In this document: positions 54,057 to 63,146 of the stretch, piece by piece | Position numbering within the stretch: position 1 is the first letter of the stretch | Layout: each line of letters opens with the position of its first letter | NCBI RefSeq assembly: GCF_900108945.1 | Contig: NZ_FNYE01000016.1 | Location: 62,001 to 126,000 of the forward strand | Source: Paraburkholderia diazotrophica | GTDB lineage: Bacteria > Pseudomonadota > Gammaproteobacteria > Burkholderiales > Burkholderiaceae | DNA: 64,000 nt | Direction of reading: 5' to 3' | Position numbers and translations under genes: made by a program | The notes under the pieces: generated by a model | The model's database searches: none | What the model saw: only the letters and a program-made list of their open reading frames with translations | Told to the model about the DNA's origin: nothing

Positions 54057-56939
54057 ATGAACAAGACGTATAGAAGTGTCTGGTGTGAGAAGACGGGCAC
54101 TTTCGTGGCAGCGGCTGAAACGGCCAGGGCAAAAGGGAAAAAGGCGCGTGGTCGCAGCCTGGTCGGTGCATGCGCTGTGTTGTTTGTTGGCGGGGTTTTG
54201 GCTAGTGGAAGCGCGCTTGCCAACTCAGGGCCGGGCGAGAACCTGGGCGGTTGTGCAAACACGGGTACTGGATCTTCTATCGCCATTGACGGAGCTATTA
54301 GTACTTACTGCGCGAACGCAACCGGGACGAGTTCGATCGCGATCGGTTCGACCGCAACCGCCGGCGGGGCGGGAAGCGGTACGACCTGGAAGGGCACAAC
54401 GTCCGGTGACTGGGATCAGGTTGCACTTGGTGTGCGTACCAATGCGACAGCGGGCGGTGCGACCGCTGTCGGCTCCGATGCACGTGCCAGTGGGGTTTTT
54501 GCGTCAGCGTTTGGCAACAGTGCGACCGCAAGTGCAAACTCTGCGGCTGCAATCGGTGACAATTCGCTCGCGTCATTCTTTGGCGCCGCCGCAATAGGTA
54601 CTTCGGCTACGGCCTCGGGTACAGGCGCGACTGCCGTAGGCGCTGGTTCGACGGCATCTGCCGCTTCGGCTGTTGCGCTAGGTACCAATGCAGTTGCCGC
54701 GACGTCTAACTCGGTGGCCTTGGGCGCAAACTCGGTCGCTAATTCGGCGACGCTGGGCACGGCAGGCTATAACCCGGGCAGTGGCACGCTGTCGGCTGTG
54801 ACTGCGGCGGGCGGTGAAGCGTCGGTGGGTAAGTCGGGCGCGGAGCGTCGCATTACAAACGTGGCGGCGGGTCTGAACCCGACAGATGCCGTGAACGTAA
54901 GCCAGTTGCAGTCGGAAGACGCGAAGGTCAACCAGGCAGGCACGGCGACAGCAACGGCGCTGGGCGGGGGCTCGTCCTATAACTCGACCACCGGTGCGAT
55001 CAGCGCGCCGAGCTATGCGCTCACGAACGCGAATTCGATCGACGGCACGTCGGGCGCGAAGACGGACATCGGTACGGCGTTCAGCACCGTCGATACTGCT
55101 CTTGGCAAGCTGAACAACAACATCAGCAATGTTTCGAACAACGTTTCGAACGTTGCGAACAATCTTGCCAACACTAACAACAACGTCGCCAATATCAACA
55201 ACACGGTGACGAATATCGTCAACGGCGGCGGCATCAAGTACTTCCACGCGAACTCGACGGCCGGTGATTCCGTCGCAAGCGGTGTCGATTCGTTGGCTGC
55301 CGGCCCTACAGCGACGGCTAGCGGTCAGGCCGCTTCGGCGCTCGGGTATGGCGCTATTGCCTCAGGGTACGGCTCTTCCGCGGTGGGCCTTTATGCGAAC
55401 GCTAAGGGCGATCAGGCGGTGGCGCTGGGCCAAAACGCGACTGCATCGACCACGAATTCGGTGGCGCTAGGCGCGAGCTCGACGACGACAGCGAACCTTT
55501 CGGCGGCGGGCTACAACCCGGGCAATGCCACGCTGTCGGGCACGGCATCGGCGACAAACGGTGAAGTGTCGGTGGGCGCGGCGGGTTCGGAGCGCCGCGT
55601 GACGAACGTGGCGGCCGGTTCGGCGGCGACGGATGCGGTGAACGTGAGCCAGTTGCAGTCGGAAGACGCAAAGGTCAACCAGGCAGGGACGACGACGGCG
55701 ACGGCGCTCGGTGGCGGCTCGACCTACAACTCGACCACGGGTGCGATCAGCGCGCCGAGCTATGCGCTCGCGAACGCGAATGTGATCGATGGCACGGCGG
55801 GCGTGAAGACGGACATCGGTACGGCGTTCAGTACCGTCGATACTGCTCTGGGCAAACTGAACAACAACATCAGCAACGGCGCGGGCATCAAGTACTTCCA
55901 CGCGAACTCGACGCTGGCCGATTCGTCGGCTGCGGGCGCCAACTCCGTGGCGGTTGGCCCGGCAGCGACGGCCGCTCTCGCGTCGGACGTGGCGATCGGC
56001 AACAACGCGACGACGGCAGTGGGCGCAACCAACAACCCGGGCGCCATTGCGATTGGTGGAAGCGCGACGGCGTATGGCGCATATTCGAACAGTATTGGCG
56101 CGAATATCGCAATCGGTTATGGCAGCGTTGCCGGGAAGTCGGACGCGTCGACCTCACAGGGACTGGCACTGGGTACCTGGGCGACGGCTTCGAACTGGGC
56201 GACCGACGCTATCGGCACGAGTTCGACCGCGTCGGGCAACTATGCGTCGGCAATAGGTTCGCAATCGTGGGCAACGGGCGACCAGTCCACGGCATTGGGT
56301 GCGTTCACCCACGCAACGGCAAACAACTCGACGGCGCTCGGCGAGGGCGCGAATGCCACGACGACGAACTCGGTGGCACTCGGCTACCACTCGGTCGCCA
56401 ACTCCGCGACGCTTGCCACGTCGGGTTACAACCCGGGCAGCGGTACCTTGTCGGCTGCCACGGCTGCAGGCGAAATATCGATGGGCACTGTGGGCGGGGA
56501 GCGTCGCATCACGAACGTCGCAGCCGGTCTGAACGGCACGGACGCGGTGAATGTGAGCCAGTTGCAATCAGAAGACGCGAAGGTCAACCAGGCAGGCACG
56601 ACGACGGCGACGACGCTGGGCGGCGGCTCGACCTATAACTCGACCACCGGTGCGATCAGCGCGCCGAGCTATGCGCTGACGAACGCAAACACGATCGACG
56701 GCACGGCGGGCGCCAAGACGGACATCGGTATGGCGTTCGGCACCGTCGATACGGCGCTGGGCAAGCTGAACAACAACATCAGCAATGTATCGAACAACGT
56801 TTCGAACGTTGCGAACAACCTGGCCAACACCAACAACAACGTCGCCAACGTCAATAACACGGTGACGAGCAGGCATCAGCGCGCAGGGCACGACGGTCGG
56901 TGCCGGTGCGTCGTATCAGTGGTAAGCATCGGGAAGTGA
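54057..56939 (+). CDS. Trimeric autotransporter adhesin (passenger only; anchor lost)
   Basis: A 960-residue YadA-type adhesin. Residues 1-55 hold an extended signal peptide (MNKTYRSVWCEKTGTFV, then a hydrophobic core to ALAN). Then come YadA-like head repeats (VALGxxA patterns), three neck-type units each ending NVAAGxxxTDAVNVSQLQ, and coiled stretches of Asn-Asn repeats (NNNISNVSNNVSN). The fourth part should be a C-terminal barrel anchor, but the frame ends in an unrelated tail (SRHQRAGHDGRCRC...) and stops at 56937. An in-phase end of the anchor survives in another frame. As written the product cannot insert in the outer membrane, so it is probably a pseudogene or a collapsed repeat in the assembly. 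Confidence 0.8.
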   Translation: MNKTYRSVWCEKTGTFVAAAETARAKGKKARGRSLVGACAVLFVGGVLASGSALANSGPGENLGGCANTGTGSSIAIDGAISTYCANATGTSSIAIGSTATAGGAGSGTTWKGTTSGDWDQVALGVRTNATAGGATAVGSDARASGVFASAFGNSATASANSAAAIGDNSLASFFGAAAIGTSATASGTGATAVGAGSTASAASAVALGTNAVAATSNSVALGANSVANSATLGTAGYNPGSGTLSAVTAAGGEASVGKSGAERRITNVAAGLNPTDAVNVSQLQSEDAKVNQAGTATATALGGGSSYNSTTGAISAPSYALTNANSIDGTSGAKTDIGTAFSTVDTALGKLNNNISNVSNNVSNVANNLANTNNNVANINNTVTNIVNGGGIKYFHANSTAGDSVASGVDSLAAGPTATASGQAASALGYGAIASGYGSSAVGLYANAKGDQAVALGQNATASTTNSVALGASSTTTANLSAAGYNPGNATLSGTASATNGEVSVGAAGSERRVTNVAAGSAATDAVNVSQLQSEDAKVNQAGTTTATALGGGSTYNSTTGAISAPSYALANANVIDGTAGVKTDIGTAFSTVDTALGKLNNNISNGAGIKYFHANSTLADSSAAGANSVAVGPAATAALASDVAIGNNATTAVGATNNPGAIAIGGSATAYGAYSNSIGANIAIGYGSVAGKSDASTSQGLALGTWATASNWATDAIGTSSTASGNYASAIGSQSWATGDQSTALGAFTHATANNSTALGEGANATTTNSVALGYHSVANSATLATSGYNPGSGTLSAATAAGEISMGTVGGERRITNVAAGLNGTDAVNVSQLQSEDAKVNQAGTTTATTLGGGSTYNSTTGAISAPSYALTNANTIDGTAGAKTDIGMAFGTVDTALGKLNNNISNVSNNVSNVANNLANTNNNVANVNNTVTSRHQRAGHDGRCRCVVSVVSIGK
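54708..55259 (+). repeat. Autotransporter repeat module, copy 1
   Basis: Encodes NSVALGANS, neck, QSEDAKVNQAGT, SSYNSTTGAISAPSYAL, NISNVSNNVSN and KYFHANSTA. Copies 2 and 3 share long near-identical DNA with it. Confidence 0.75.
55451..55914 (+). repeat. Autotransporter repeat module, copy 2
   Basis: Same order as copy 1 but without the NVSNNVSNVANN coil: it passes from NNNISN straight to GAGIKYFHANST. Confidence 0.75.
56363..56868 (+). repeat. Autotransporter repeat module, copy 3 (broken)
   Basis: Matches copy 1 up to the Thr-Val-Thr of the coil and then breaks at about 56868, where copy 1 continues with NIVNGGGIKYF. Confidence 0.75.
56869..56925 (+). pseudogene. Out-of-frame remnant of the YadA anchor end
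   Basis: Read in the +1 phase the DNA gives GISAQGTTVGAGASYQW and a TAA at 56923, the typical ending of a trimeric autotransporter barrel. It is not in frame with the passenger. Confidence 0.7.
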
Positions 56940-57003
56940 GCGCGACGGCGGTGCAGTATCGGCCACCTGAGCGCAGCCTTCGCAAGCAATGCGCTTCAAA
57001 CCG

Positions 57004-57033
57004 AAACGGGCTCCTTCGGGAGCCCGTTTTTCA
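57004..57033 (+). terminator. Autotransporter terminator
   Basis: AAACGGGCTCC with a TTCG tetraloop and its complement, then T-run. It shows that the transcript was meant to end here, after the SYQW remnant. Confidence 0.88.
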
Positions 57034-57222
57034 TTTTGCAACTCATCCGCGCGATCAGTTCGACGCGCTCTACGCGGCTTCGTCCCGGAGAACACGTCCG
57101 CGGTGCGCCGGCATTCGCGATCGCCACCGAAACGGACACGCAAACGCGAACACGATGCACCCTCGTCGCTACTCAGCGCGAGTCCGTTAAACGGCCACAC
57201 GTCAACGACCGCAAGTGCTCCG

Positions 57223-58062
57223 CTACGTCACGATTCTTCGCTGCGCGATCAGATCCTTCGCGCCGGCCAGTTTTTCCGCCAGATCCGGCCCTCGCTGAAG
57301 CGCCACACCGACCGCCAGGATATCGCCGATCGCGAGATGCGACGTGCGTGACGTCATCGGTGAAAAGATGTCGGTGTCTTCGTCGACATTGGCGAACAGG
57401 CCAATCGACGCAATCCGCGCCAGCGGCGAGTTCCCATGCGTGACCGCGATCACTTTCGCGCCCGCCGCGAGCGCTGACTTCGCCGCATCGATGATGTCGC
57501 GCGTGCGGCCCGTGTTCGAAATCGCCACGACGACATCGCCTTCGCCCAGCAACGCCGCCGACATCAGAAACGTATGCGGATCGGAATACGCGACGCTCGG
57601 CATGCCGAGCCGGAAGAACTTGTGCTGCATGTCGAGCGCGGCAATGCCCGAGCCGCCCGCGCCGTAGAACTCGATGCGCTTCGCGTGTGCGAGCAGCTGG
57701 ATCGCGGCCGCCACGCTGTCAGTCGAGAGATTGTTGCGCACCTGGATCAGCGCGCCGATCGTCCGGTCGAGCACCTTCGCGGCGACGCCGGGCGCCGGCT
57801 CGTCAGGCCGAACGTCGCGATAGACGGCGGGCACCTCCGTTGCTATGCCTTGCGCGAGCCGTATCTTGAACTCGCGGAAGCCGGAAAAGCCGAGCGCGTG
57901 ACAGAAGCGCGCGATGGTCGGCTGGCTCACGCCGGCGCGCGCGGCCACCTCCGTCATCGACAGATCGAGCACTTCGCGCGGCGCTTCGATCACGTAGTCG
58001 GCGAGCTTGCGTTCGGACGGGCGCAACTGGTCGCGCATCGCCTCCACCTGGGACAGCATCAT
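57223..58062 (-). CDS. hexR: HexR/RpiR-family regulator of sugar catabolism
   Basis: A 279-residue regulator. The N-terminal RpiR winged helix is at residues 1-77 (MTEVAARAGVSQPTIARFC) and the SIS phosphosugar-binding domain at about 115-250 (FYGAGGSGIAALD, ISNTGRTRDI). It binds KDPG in relatives and controls edd, eda and related genes. The frame begins earlier, but MMLSQ is the family's start. It is divergent from edd, and a HexR-like box overlaps its own -35. Confidence 0.92.
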   Translation of the reverse strand: MMLSQVEAMRDQLRPSERKLADYVIEAPREVLDLSMTEVAARAGVSQPTIARFCHALGFSGFREFKIRLAQGIATEVPAVYRDVRPDEPAPGVAAKVLDRTIGALIQVRNNLSTDSVAAAIQLLAHAKRIEFYGAGGSGIAALDMQHKFFRLGMPSVAYSDPHTFLMSAALLGEGDVVVAISNTGRTRDIIDAAKSALAAGAKVIAVTHGNSPLARIASIGLFANVDEDTDIFSPMTSRTSHLAIGDILAVGVALQRGPDLAEKLAGAKDLIAQRRIVT

Positions 58063-58095
58063 CGGGAATCTCGCACTATGCTGAAGAATGTGTGG

Positions 58096-58140
58096 ACTAT
58101 AGCTGACAGATAAATAAGGTACAAAAACTACATTTGTACC
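58096..58140 (-). promoter_or_regulatory. hexR promoter with overlapping HexR-like box
   Basis: On the minus strand TTGTAC (58124-58119) and TATAGT (58101-58096) are 17 bases apart. The inverted repeat GGTACAAA-7 bases-TTTGTACC (58118-58140), which contains TGTAGTTTTTGTA, covers the -35. This fits autoregulation by HexR. Confidence 0.6.
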
Positions 58141-58239
58141 GTAGGTGATTACCCTGATGCGAGCGGTGAACTTGCAAAACTCCGACACGTAAGGCTCACA
58201 CGTGAATTCGATCGTTCGGCAGATTCAGCAACTGCAACA

Positions 58240-58268
58240 TTGTGCACATGTAGTTTTTCTACTAATAT
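58240..58268 (+). promoter_or_regulatory. edd promoter with an embedded HexR-like box
   Basis: TTGTGC (58240-58245) and TAATAT (58263-58268) are exactly 17 bases apart. TGTAGTTTTTCTACTA (58249-58264) lies within the spacer and matches the published HexR-type TGTAGTTTTACTACA form. Confidence 0.65.
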
Positions 58269-58355
58269 CCCGAGTGCCGGCGTCCCACGCCGTTCCCCGC
58301 GATATCAATCTGGCGCAAGCGCGCATGCGCGCGAGCCAGCGACGAAGGAGCATCG

Positions 58356-60266
58356 ATGGTTTCCCCGCATTCGCAACTGATGAAAGTCACGAAGCGCGTG
58401 ATCGAGCGCAGCAAGCCTACGCGTGACGCCTATCTGTCGCGCATCGACAAGGCGCAGGGCAAGTTCCCGGCGCGCGGCGCGCTGTCCTGTGCGAACCTCG
58501 CGCACGGCTTTGCCGGTCTGGAGGGCAACGACAAGCTCGTCATCAAGCAGATCCGCCAGCCGAATATCGGCATCGTCTCGTCGTACAACGAGATGCTTTC
58601 GGCGCATGCGCCGTACAAGGATTTTCCCGACGTCATCAAGGCCGCCGCGCGCGAAAGCGGCGGCGTCGCGCAGTTCGCGGGCGGCGTGCCCGCGATGTGC
58701 GACGGCATCACGCAGGGCAACGCGGGCATGGAACTGTCGCTGTTCTCGCGCGAAGTGATCGCGATGAGCACGGCCGTCGCGCTCACGCACAACATGTTCG
58801 ACGCGGCGCTGTGCCTCGGCGTGTGCGACAAGATCGTGCCGGGCCTGCTGATCGGCGCGCTGCAGTTCGGCCATCTGCCGACCATCTTCGTGCCCGCCGG
58901 CCCGATGACGAGCGGTCTGTCGAACGACGACAAGGCGAAAGTGCGCCAGCAGTTCGCCACAGGCCAATGCGGCCGCGACGCGCTGCTCGAATCCGAGGCC
59001 GCCGCGTATCACAGCCACGGCACCTGCACGTTCTATGGCACGGCCAACAGCAACCAGATGCTGATGGAAATCATGGGCCTGCATCTGCCGGGCTCGGCGT
59101 TCGTGCATCCGCATACGCCGCTGCGCGATGCGCTGACTGCACAAGCCGCGCGCCGTGTGCTCGACCTCACCGTCGAGCGCGGCCAGTACATGCCGATCGG
59201 TCATGTGATCGACGAGAAGGCGATCGTCAACGGCATCGTCGGCTTGCTGGCGACGGGCGGTTCCACCAATCACACGCTGCACCTCGTCGCGATTGCGCGG
59301 GCGGCGGGCATCATCATCGACTGGGACGATTTCGATACGCTGTCGGCGTCGGTGCCGCTGCTGGCCAAGGTCTATCCGAACGGCAAGGCCGACGTGAACC
59401 ACTATCACGCGGCGGGCGGCATGGCGTTCCTGATCCGCAATCTGCTCGAAGGCGGCCTGCTGCACGACGATGTGAACACCGTCGCCGGCAAGGGCCTCGC
59501 GCGCTACACGGAAGAGCCGAAGCTGCTCGACGGCAAGCTGACGTGGGTGCCCGGCGTCACCGAAAGCCAGGATACGGCAGTGCTGCGCGCCATCAATGAG
59601 CCGTTCCAGCCGGACGGTGGACTACGCCTGATGCAGGGCAAGCTCGGGCGCGGCGTCATCAAGATTTCGGCCGTCGCGAAGCAGCATCGCATGGTGAAGG
59701 CGCCCGCGATCGTATTCGATTCGCAGGAGGCCGTGCAGGAAGCCTTCGACAACGGCGAGCTTAAGCGCGACTTCATCGCCGTCGTGCGCTTCCAGGGCGC
59801 GCGCGCAAACGGCATGCCCGAACTGCATCGTTTGACGCCGCTGCTCGGGGTGTTGCAGGATCAAGGTTTCCACGTCGCGCTCGTGACGGACGGCCGGATG
59901 TCCGGTGCATCGGGCAAGGTGCCCGCCGTCATTCACGTGTCGCCGGAAGCGCTGCTGCAAGGCCCACTTGGCAAGGTGCGCACGGGCGACACGATCGTCA
60001 TCGACGCGGAAGCGGGCGTGCTCGACGTCGAAATCGAAGATGCCGAATGGGCTGCGCGTCCGATTGCCGTGTCGCAGCATCAGGCGGAAAACGAAGTGGG
60101 CTTCGGTCGCGAGCTGTTCGGCGTGTTCCGCTCGGCGGCGGCGCCCGCGGAGTTGGGCGCGTCGGTGTTCGGGCCGCTCGTCGGCGAAGAGCCGCACGCA
60201 GCGCAGCGCGAAGGTCAAGCGGCAGGCGCCGTGTCGAGCGAAGCCAGTCACGTAATGCAGAAATGA
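58356..60266 (+). CDS. edd: 6-phosphogluconate dehydratase
   Basis: A 636-residue [4Fe-4S] dehydratase that converts 6-phosphogluconate to KDPG. It shows the cysteine motif AALCLGVCDKIVPGLLIG near residue 160 and the later GGSTNHTLHLVAIARAAG. The start has AGGAG five bases before it. The last 60 residues are Ala/Gln/Glu-rich, a tail beyond the family core. It is the first gene of an edd-eda pair, 19 bases from eda, and is controlled by the HexR-like site upstream. Confidence 0.95.
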   Translation: MVSPHSQLMKVTKRVIERSKPTRDAYLSRIDKAQGKFPARGALSCANLAHGFAGLEGNDKLVIKQIRQPNIGIVSSYNEMLSAHAPYKDFPDVIKAAARESGGVAQFAGGVPAMCDGITQGNAGMELSLFSREVIAMSTAVALTHNMFDAALCLGVCDKIVPGLLIGALQFGHLPTIFVPAGPMTSGLSNDDKAKVRQQFATGQCGRDALLESEAAAYHSHGTCTFYGTANSNQMLMEIMGLHLPGSAFVHPHTPLRDALTAQAARRVLDLTVERGQYMPIGHVIDEKAIVNGIVGLLATGGSTNHTLHLVAIARAAGIIIDWDDFDTLSASVPLLAKVYPNGKADVNHYHAAGGMAFLIRNLLEGGLLHDDVNTVAGKGLARYTEEPKLLDGKLTWVPGVTESQDTAVLRAINEPFQPDGGLRLMQGKLGRGVIKISAVAKQHRMVKAPAIVFDSQEAVQEAFDNGELKRDFIAVVRFQGARANGMPELHRLTPLLGVLQDQGFHVALVTDGRMSGASGKVPAVIHVSPEALLQGPLGKVRTGDTIVIDAEAGVLDVEIEDAEWAARPIAVSQHQAENEVGFGRELFGVFRSAAAPAELGASVFGPLVGEEPHAAQREGQAAGAVSSEASHVMQK

Positions 60267-60285
60267 AGCGATAAGGAGTCTGAAG

Positions 60286-60927
60286 ATGACGTCGAAAACA
60301 GTCAGCGAAATCGTCCGCCTGGGTCCGGTGATTCCCGTCCTCGCATTCGATACCGTCGAGCAGGGTGAACACGTTTCGCGCGCGCTGCACGCAGGCGGCG
60401 TGAAGGTGCTCGAAATCACGTTGCGCACGCCCGCCGGCATCAAGGCGATCGAGCGCGCGAGCCAGCTTGCCGAAGACATCGTCGTGGGTGTCGGCACGAT
60501 CACGAGGCCCGAGCACTGCGAGCAGGCGAAGAAGGCGGGCGCGCAGTTCGGCGTGTCGCCGGGCCTCACGAAAGAGATGCACAAGGCCGCACAGGATGCA
60601 GGTCTGCCGCTGCTGCCCGGCGTGATGACGCCGAGCGACATCATCGTCGCGCTGGAACTCGGCTATGAAATCGTCAAGTTCTTCCCGGCGCAGCAGGCGG
60701 GTGGCGTGCCGATGCTGCAGGCGTTCCACGGCCCGTTCCCGACGCTGAAGTTCTGCCCGACGGGCGGCATCACGGCGGAAACGGCGCCCAATTTCCTCGC
60801 GCTGCCGAACGTCGTGTGCGTCGGCGGTTCGTGGCTGACGCCGAAGGCGGCGCTCGCCGCGCAGAATTGGGACGAAGTCACGCGCCTCGCACACGCTGCA
60901 AGCGAACTGGCCGCGCCCGCGCATTGA
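60286..60927 (+). CDS. eda: KDPG aldolase
   Basis: A 213-residue class I aldolase that splits KDPG into pyruvate and glyceraldehyde-3-phosphate. Glu43 in EITLRTPAG and the Schiff-base Lys131 in VKFFPAQ are at the family positions. It completes the Entner-Doudoroff pair with edd and differs from the galactonate aldolase at 17347. A terminator follows. Confidence 0.95.
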   Translation: MTSKTVSEIVRLGPVIPVLAFDTVEQGEHVSRALHAGGVKVLEITLRTPAGIKAIERASQLAEDIVVGVGTITRPEHCEQAKKAGAQFGVSPGLTKEMHKAAQDAGLPLLPGVMTPSDIIVALELGYEIVKFFPAQQAGGVPMLQAFHGPFPTLKFCPTGGITAETAPNFLALPNVVCVGGSWLTPKAALAAQNWDEVTRLAHAASELAAPAH

Positions 60928-60979
60928 TTCGCAGCATCGCGTTTTGACGAAGCGCGTAAGAGCCTCGATGCAATGACAC

Positions 60980-61028
60980 AGCCTCGCCGTTTTAGCCTTG
61001 AAAGGCTTTAGCGGCGAGGCTTTTTGTT
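60980..61028 (+). terminator. eda terminator
   Basis: AGCCTCGCCG pairs with CGGCGAGGCT around an inner small stem (AGCCTTGAAAGGCT), followed by TTTTT. Confidence 0.88.
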
Positions 61029-61180
61029 TGTTGCGCGGGGACTTCGCGCGCCACGAACGTCAACAGACAGTAAAATTCAGCGTCCGCTAATACGCCTCTC
61101 TTGAAGGCGTTTCAGCATCCGGAAGCGGGCGAGTGCAACGGCACTTGCAACTCAAACCAACAAAGCAAAGGAGGAGCTTC

Positions 61181-62542
61181 ATGGAAGCTGTCCACGGCAG
61201 CATGCTGCTGATATACGCCGTGATCGCCATTGCAGTGCTGATCTTGATGATCACGCGCTTCAAGGTCTATCCGTTCCTCGTCCTGATCATCGTGTCGCTG
61301 CTGCTGGGCCTTGCCGTCGGCATGCCAGCGGGCACGATCGTGAAGTCGTTCGAAACCGGCAATGGCAACACGCTGGGCCATATCGCGATCGTCGTGGGCC
61401 TCGGCACGATGCTCGGCAAGATGATGGCCGAGTCGGGCGGCGCCGAGCGCATCGCCACCACGCTGATCCGCTGGTTCGGCGAAAAGAATATCCACTGGGC
61501 GATGATGTTCGTCGCAATCATCGTCGGCTTGCCGGTGTTCTTCGAAGTCGGCTTCGTGCTGCTGATCCCCATTGCCTTCAACGTCGCGAAGCGCACGGGT
61601 AAATCGCTGCTGCTGATCGGCCTGCCGATGGTCGCAGGTCTCTCCGTCGTGCACGGTCTGATTCCGCCGCACCCGGCCGCGCTGCTCGCCGTGCAGGCGT
61701 ATCACGCCGATATCGGTCGCACGATCGCATACGGTCTGCTCGTCGGTGTGCCGACGGCCATCGTGGCGGGTCCGCTGTTTGCGCTGCTGATCCATCGTCA
61801 GGTCAAGCTCGCGAATAACAATCCGCTCGCCGCGCAATTCGTCGACGTCGAGCACGAGGCGGGCACGCGCGATCTGCCCGGCTTCGGCATCACGCTCTTC
61901 ACGGTTCTGTTGCCCGTGATCCTGATGCTGATCGGCAGTTGGGCGGATCTCGTGTTTGCGCCGAAAACGACGCCGAACGATCTGCTGAAGTTCATCGGCA
62001 CGTCGGATGTCGCGTTGCTGATCTCGGTGCTGGTGAGCTTCTGGACGTTCGGCGCGAGCCGCGGCTTCAATCGCGAGCAGATCCAGAAGTTCTGCGGCGA
62101 CTGTCTGGCGCCGATCGCGGGCATTACGCTGATCGTCGGTGCGGGTGGCGGTTTCGGACGCGTGCTGATGGACAGCGGCATCTCGAAGGAAATCGTCGCA
62201 ACGGCGACGGCGGCGCACCTGTCGCCGCTGCTGTTCGGCTGGTTCGTCGCGGCGCTGATCCGTCTCGCGACGGGTTCCGCGACGGTTGCAATGACGACGG
62301 CCTGCGGCATCGTCGCGCCGATCGCAGCCGCGAGCGGCGTCCAGGTGAAGCCGGAACTGCTGGTGCTCGCGACGGGTTCGGGCTCGCTGATTTTCTCGCA
62401 CGTGAACGACGGCGGTTTCTGGCTGATCAAGGAGTATTTCGGAATGACGGTGGGGCAGACGTTCAAGACGTGGTCGCTCTGCGAAACCATCATTTCGCTG
62501 ATGGGCCTCGGTTTGACCTTCGCATTGGCGGCGGTCCTGTAA
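61181..62542 (+). CDS. gntT: Gluconate:H+ symporter (GntP family)
   Basis: A 453-residue permease with about 12 to 14 membrane helices and the GntP segments LGHIAIVVGLGTMLGKMM and FFEVGFVLLIPI. It brings gluconate into the cell. The ATG is supported by an AGGAGG eight bases upstream; an earlier ATG in frame was rejected. It is followed by gntK after 10 bases, so transport and phosphorylation are coupled. Confidence 0.94.
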   Translation: MEAVHGSMLLIYAVIAIAVLILMITRFKVYPFLVLIIVSLLLGLAVGMPAGTIVKSFETGNGNTLGHIAIVVGLGTMLGKMMAESGGAERIATTLIRWFGEKNIHWAMMFVAIIVGLPVFFEVGFVLLIPIAFNVAKRTGKSLLLIGLPMVAGLSVVHGLIPPHPAALLAVQAYHADIGRTIAYGLLVGVPTAIVAGPLFALLIHRQVKLANNNPLAAQFVDVEHEAGTRDLPGFGITLFTVLLPVILMLIGSWADLVFAPKTTPNDLLKFIGTSDVALLISVLVSFWTFGASRGFNREQIQKFCGDCLAPIAGITLIVGAGGGFGRVLMDSGISKEIVATATAAHLSPLLFGWFVAALIRLATGSATVAMTTACGIVAPIAAASGVQVKPELLVLATGSGSLIFSHVNDGGFWLIKEYFGMTVGQTFKTWSLCETIISLMGLGLTFALAAVL

Positions 62543-62552
62543 GGAGTTTCAA

Positions 62553-63047
62553 ATGATTCTGATCGCGATGGGCGTGTCGGGTGCCGGCAAGACCCGCATT
62601 GGCGAATTGCTGGCGGAGCGGCTCAACTGCGCTTTCACCGATGGCGACGCGTTTCACAGCGCCGCCAACAAGGAAAAGATGCACCGCGGCATCCCGCTGA
62701 CGGACGAAGACCGTTGGCCGTGGCTCAGAACGATCCGTGCCGCAATCGAGGAAAAGCAGCAGGCGAACGAGACGGCCGTGTTCACGTGCTCGTCGCTCAA
62801 GCGCTCGTATCGCGACATCCTGCGTGATGGCGACAAGGATGTGTGCTTCGTGTATCTGAAGGGCACGCGTGAACTGCTGGCGCAGCGTCTGCAGACACGC
62901 ACCGGGCATTTCTTCGATCCGTCGCTGCTGCAAAGCCAGCTCGATACGCTGGAAGAGCCGGGCGAGGACGAAGCGATTACGGTGAGCATCGAGCTGACGC
63001 CGGAACAGATCGTCGATGAGACGCTCGCGAAGATCAAGCTGCGATAA
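62553..63047 (+). CDS. gntK: Gluconokinase
   Basis: A 164-residue P-loop kinase that phosphorylates gluconate to 6-phosphogluconate. It shows MGVSGAGKTRIGE near residues 5-17, FTDGDAFHSAANKEKM, and RTGHFFDPSLL. The product enters the edd-eda pathway encoded just upstream. AGGAG lies seven bases before the ATG. Confidence 0.95.
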   Translation: MILIAMGVSGAGKTRIGELLAERLNCAFTDGDAFHSAANKEKMHRGIPLTDEDRWPWLRTIRAAIEEKQQANETAVFTCSSLKRSYRDILRDGDKDVCFVYLKGTRELLAQRLQTRTGHFFDPSLLQSQLDTLEEPGEDEAITVSIELTPEQIVDETLAKIKLR

Positions 63048-63075
63048 CGCGTGAGTCTGCACATGCAGCAGTCGT

Positions 63076-63104
63076 AAAAAAGGCGCCTTCGCAGGCGCCT
63101 TTTT
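63076..63104. terminator. Bidirectional terminator between gntK and purB
   Basis: AAAGGCGCCT with loop TCGC and complement, with A-run and T-run on the two sides. Confidence 0.9.
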
Positions 63105-63146
63105 CATATCCGCATCGTCGGGCGATGCGTGCAGCGAGCAAGCGGA

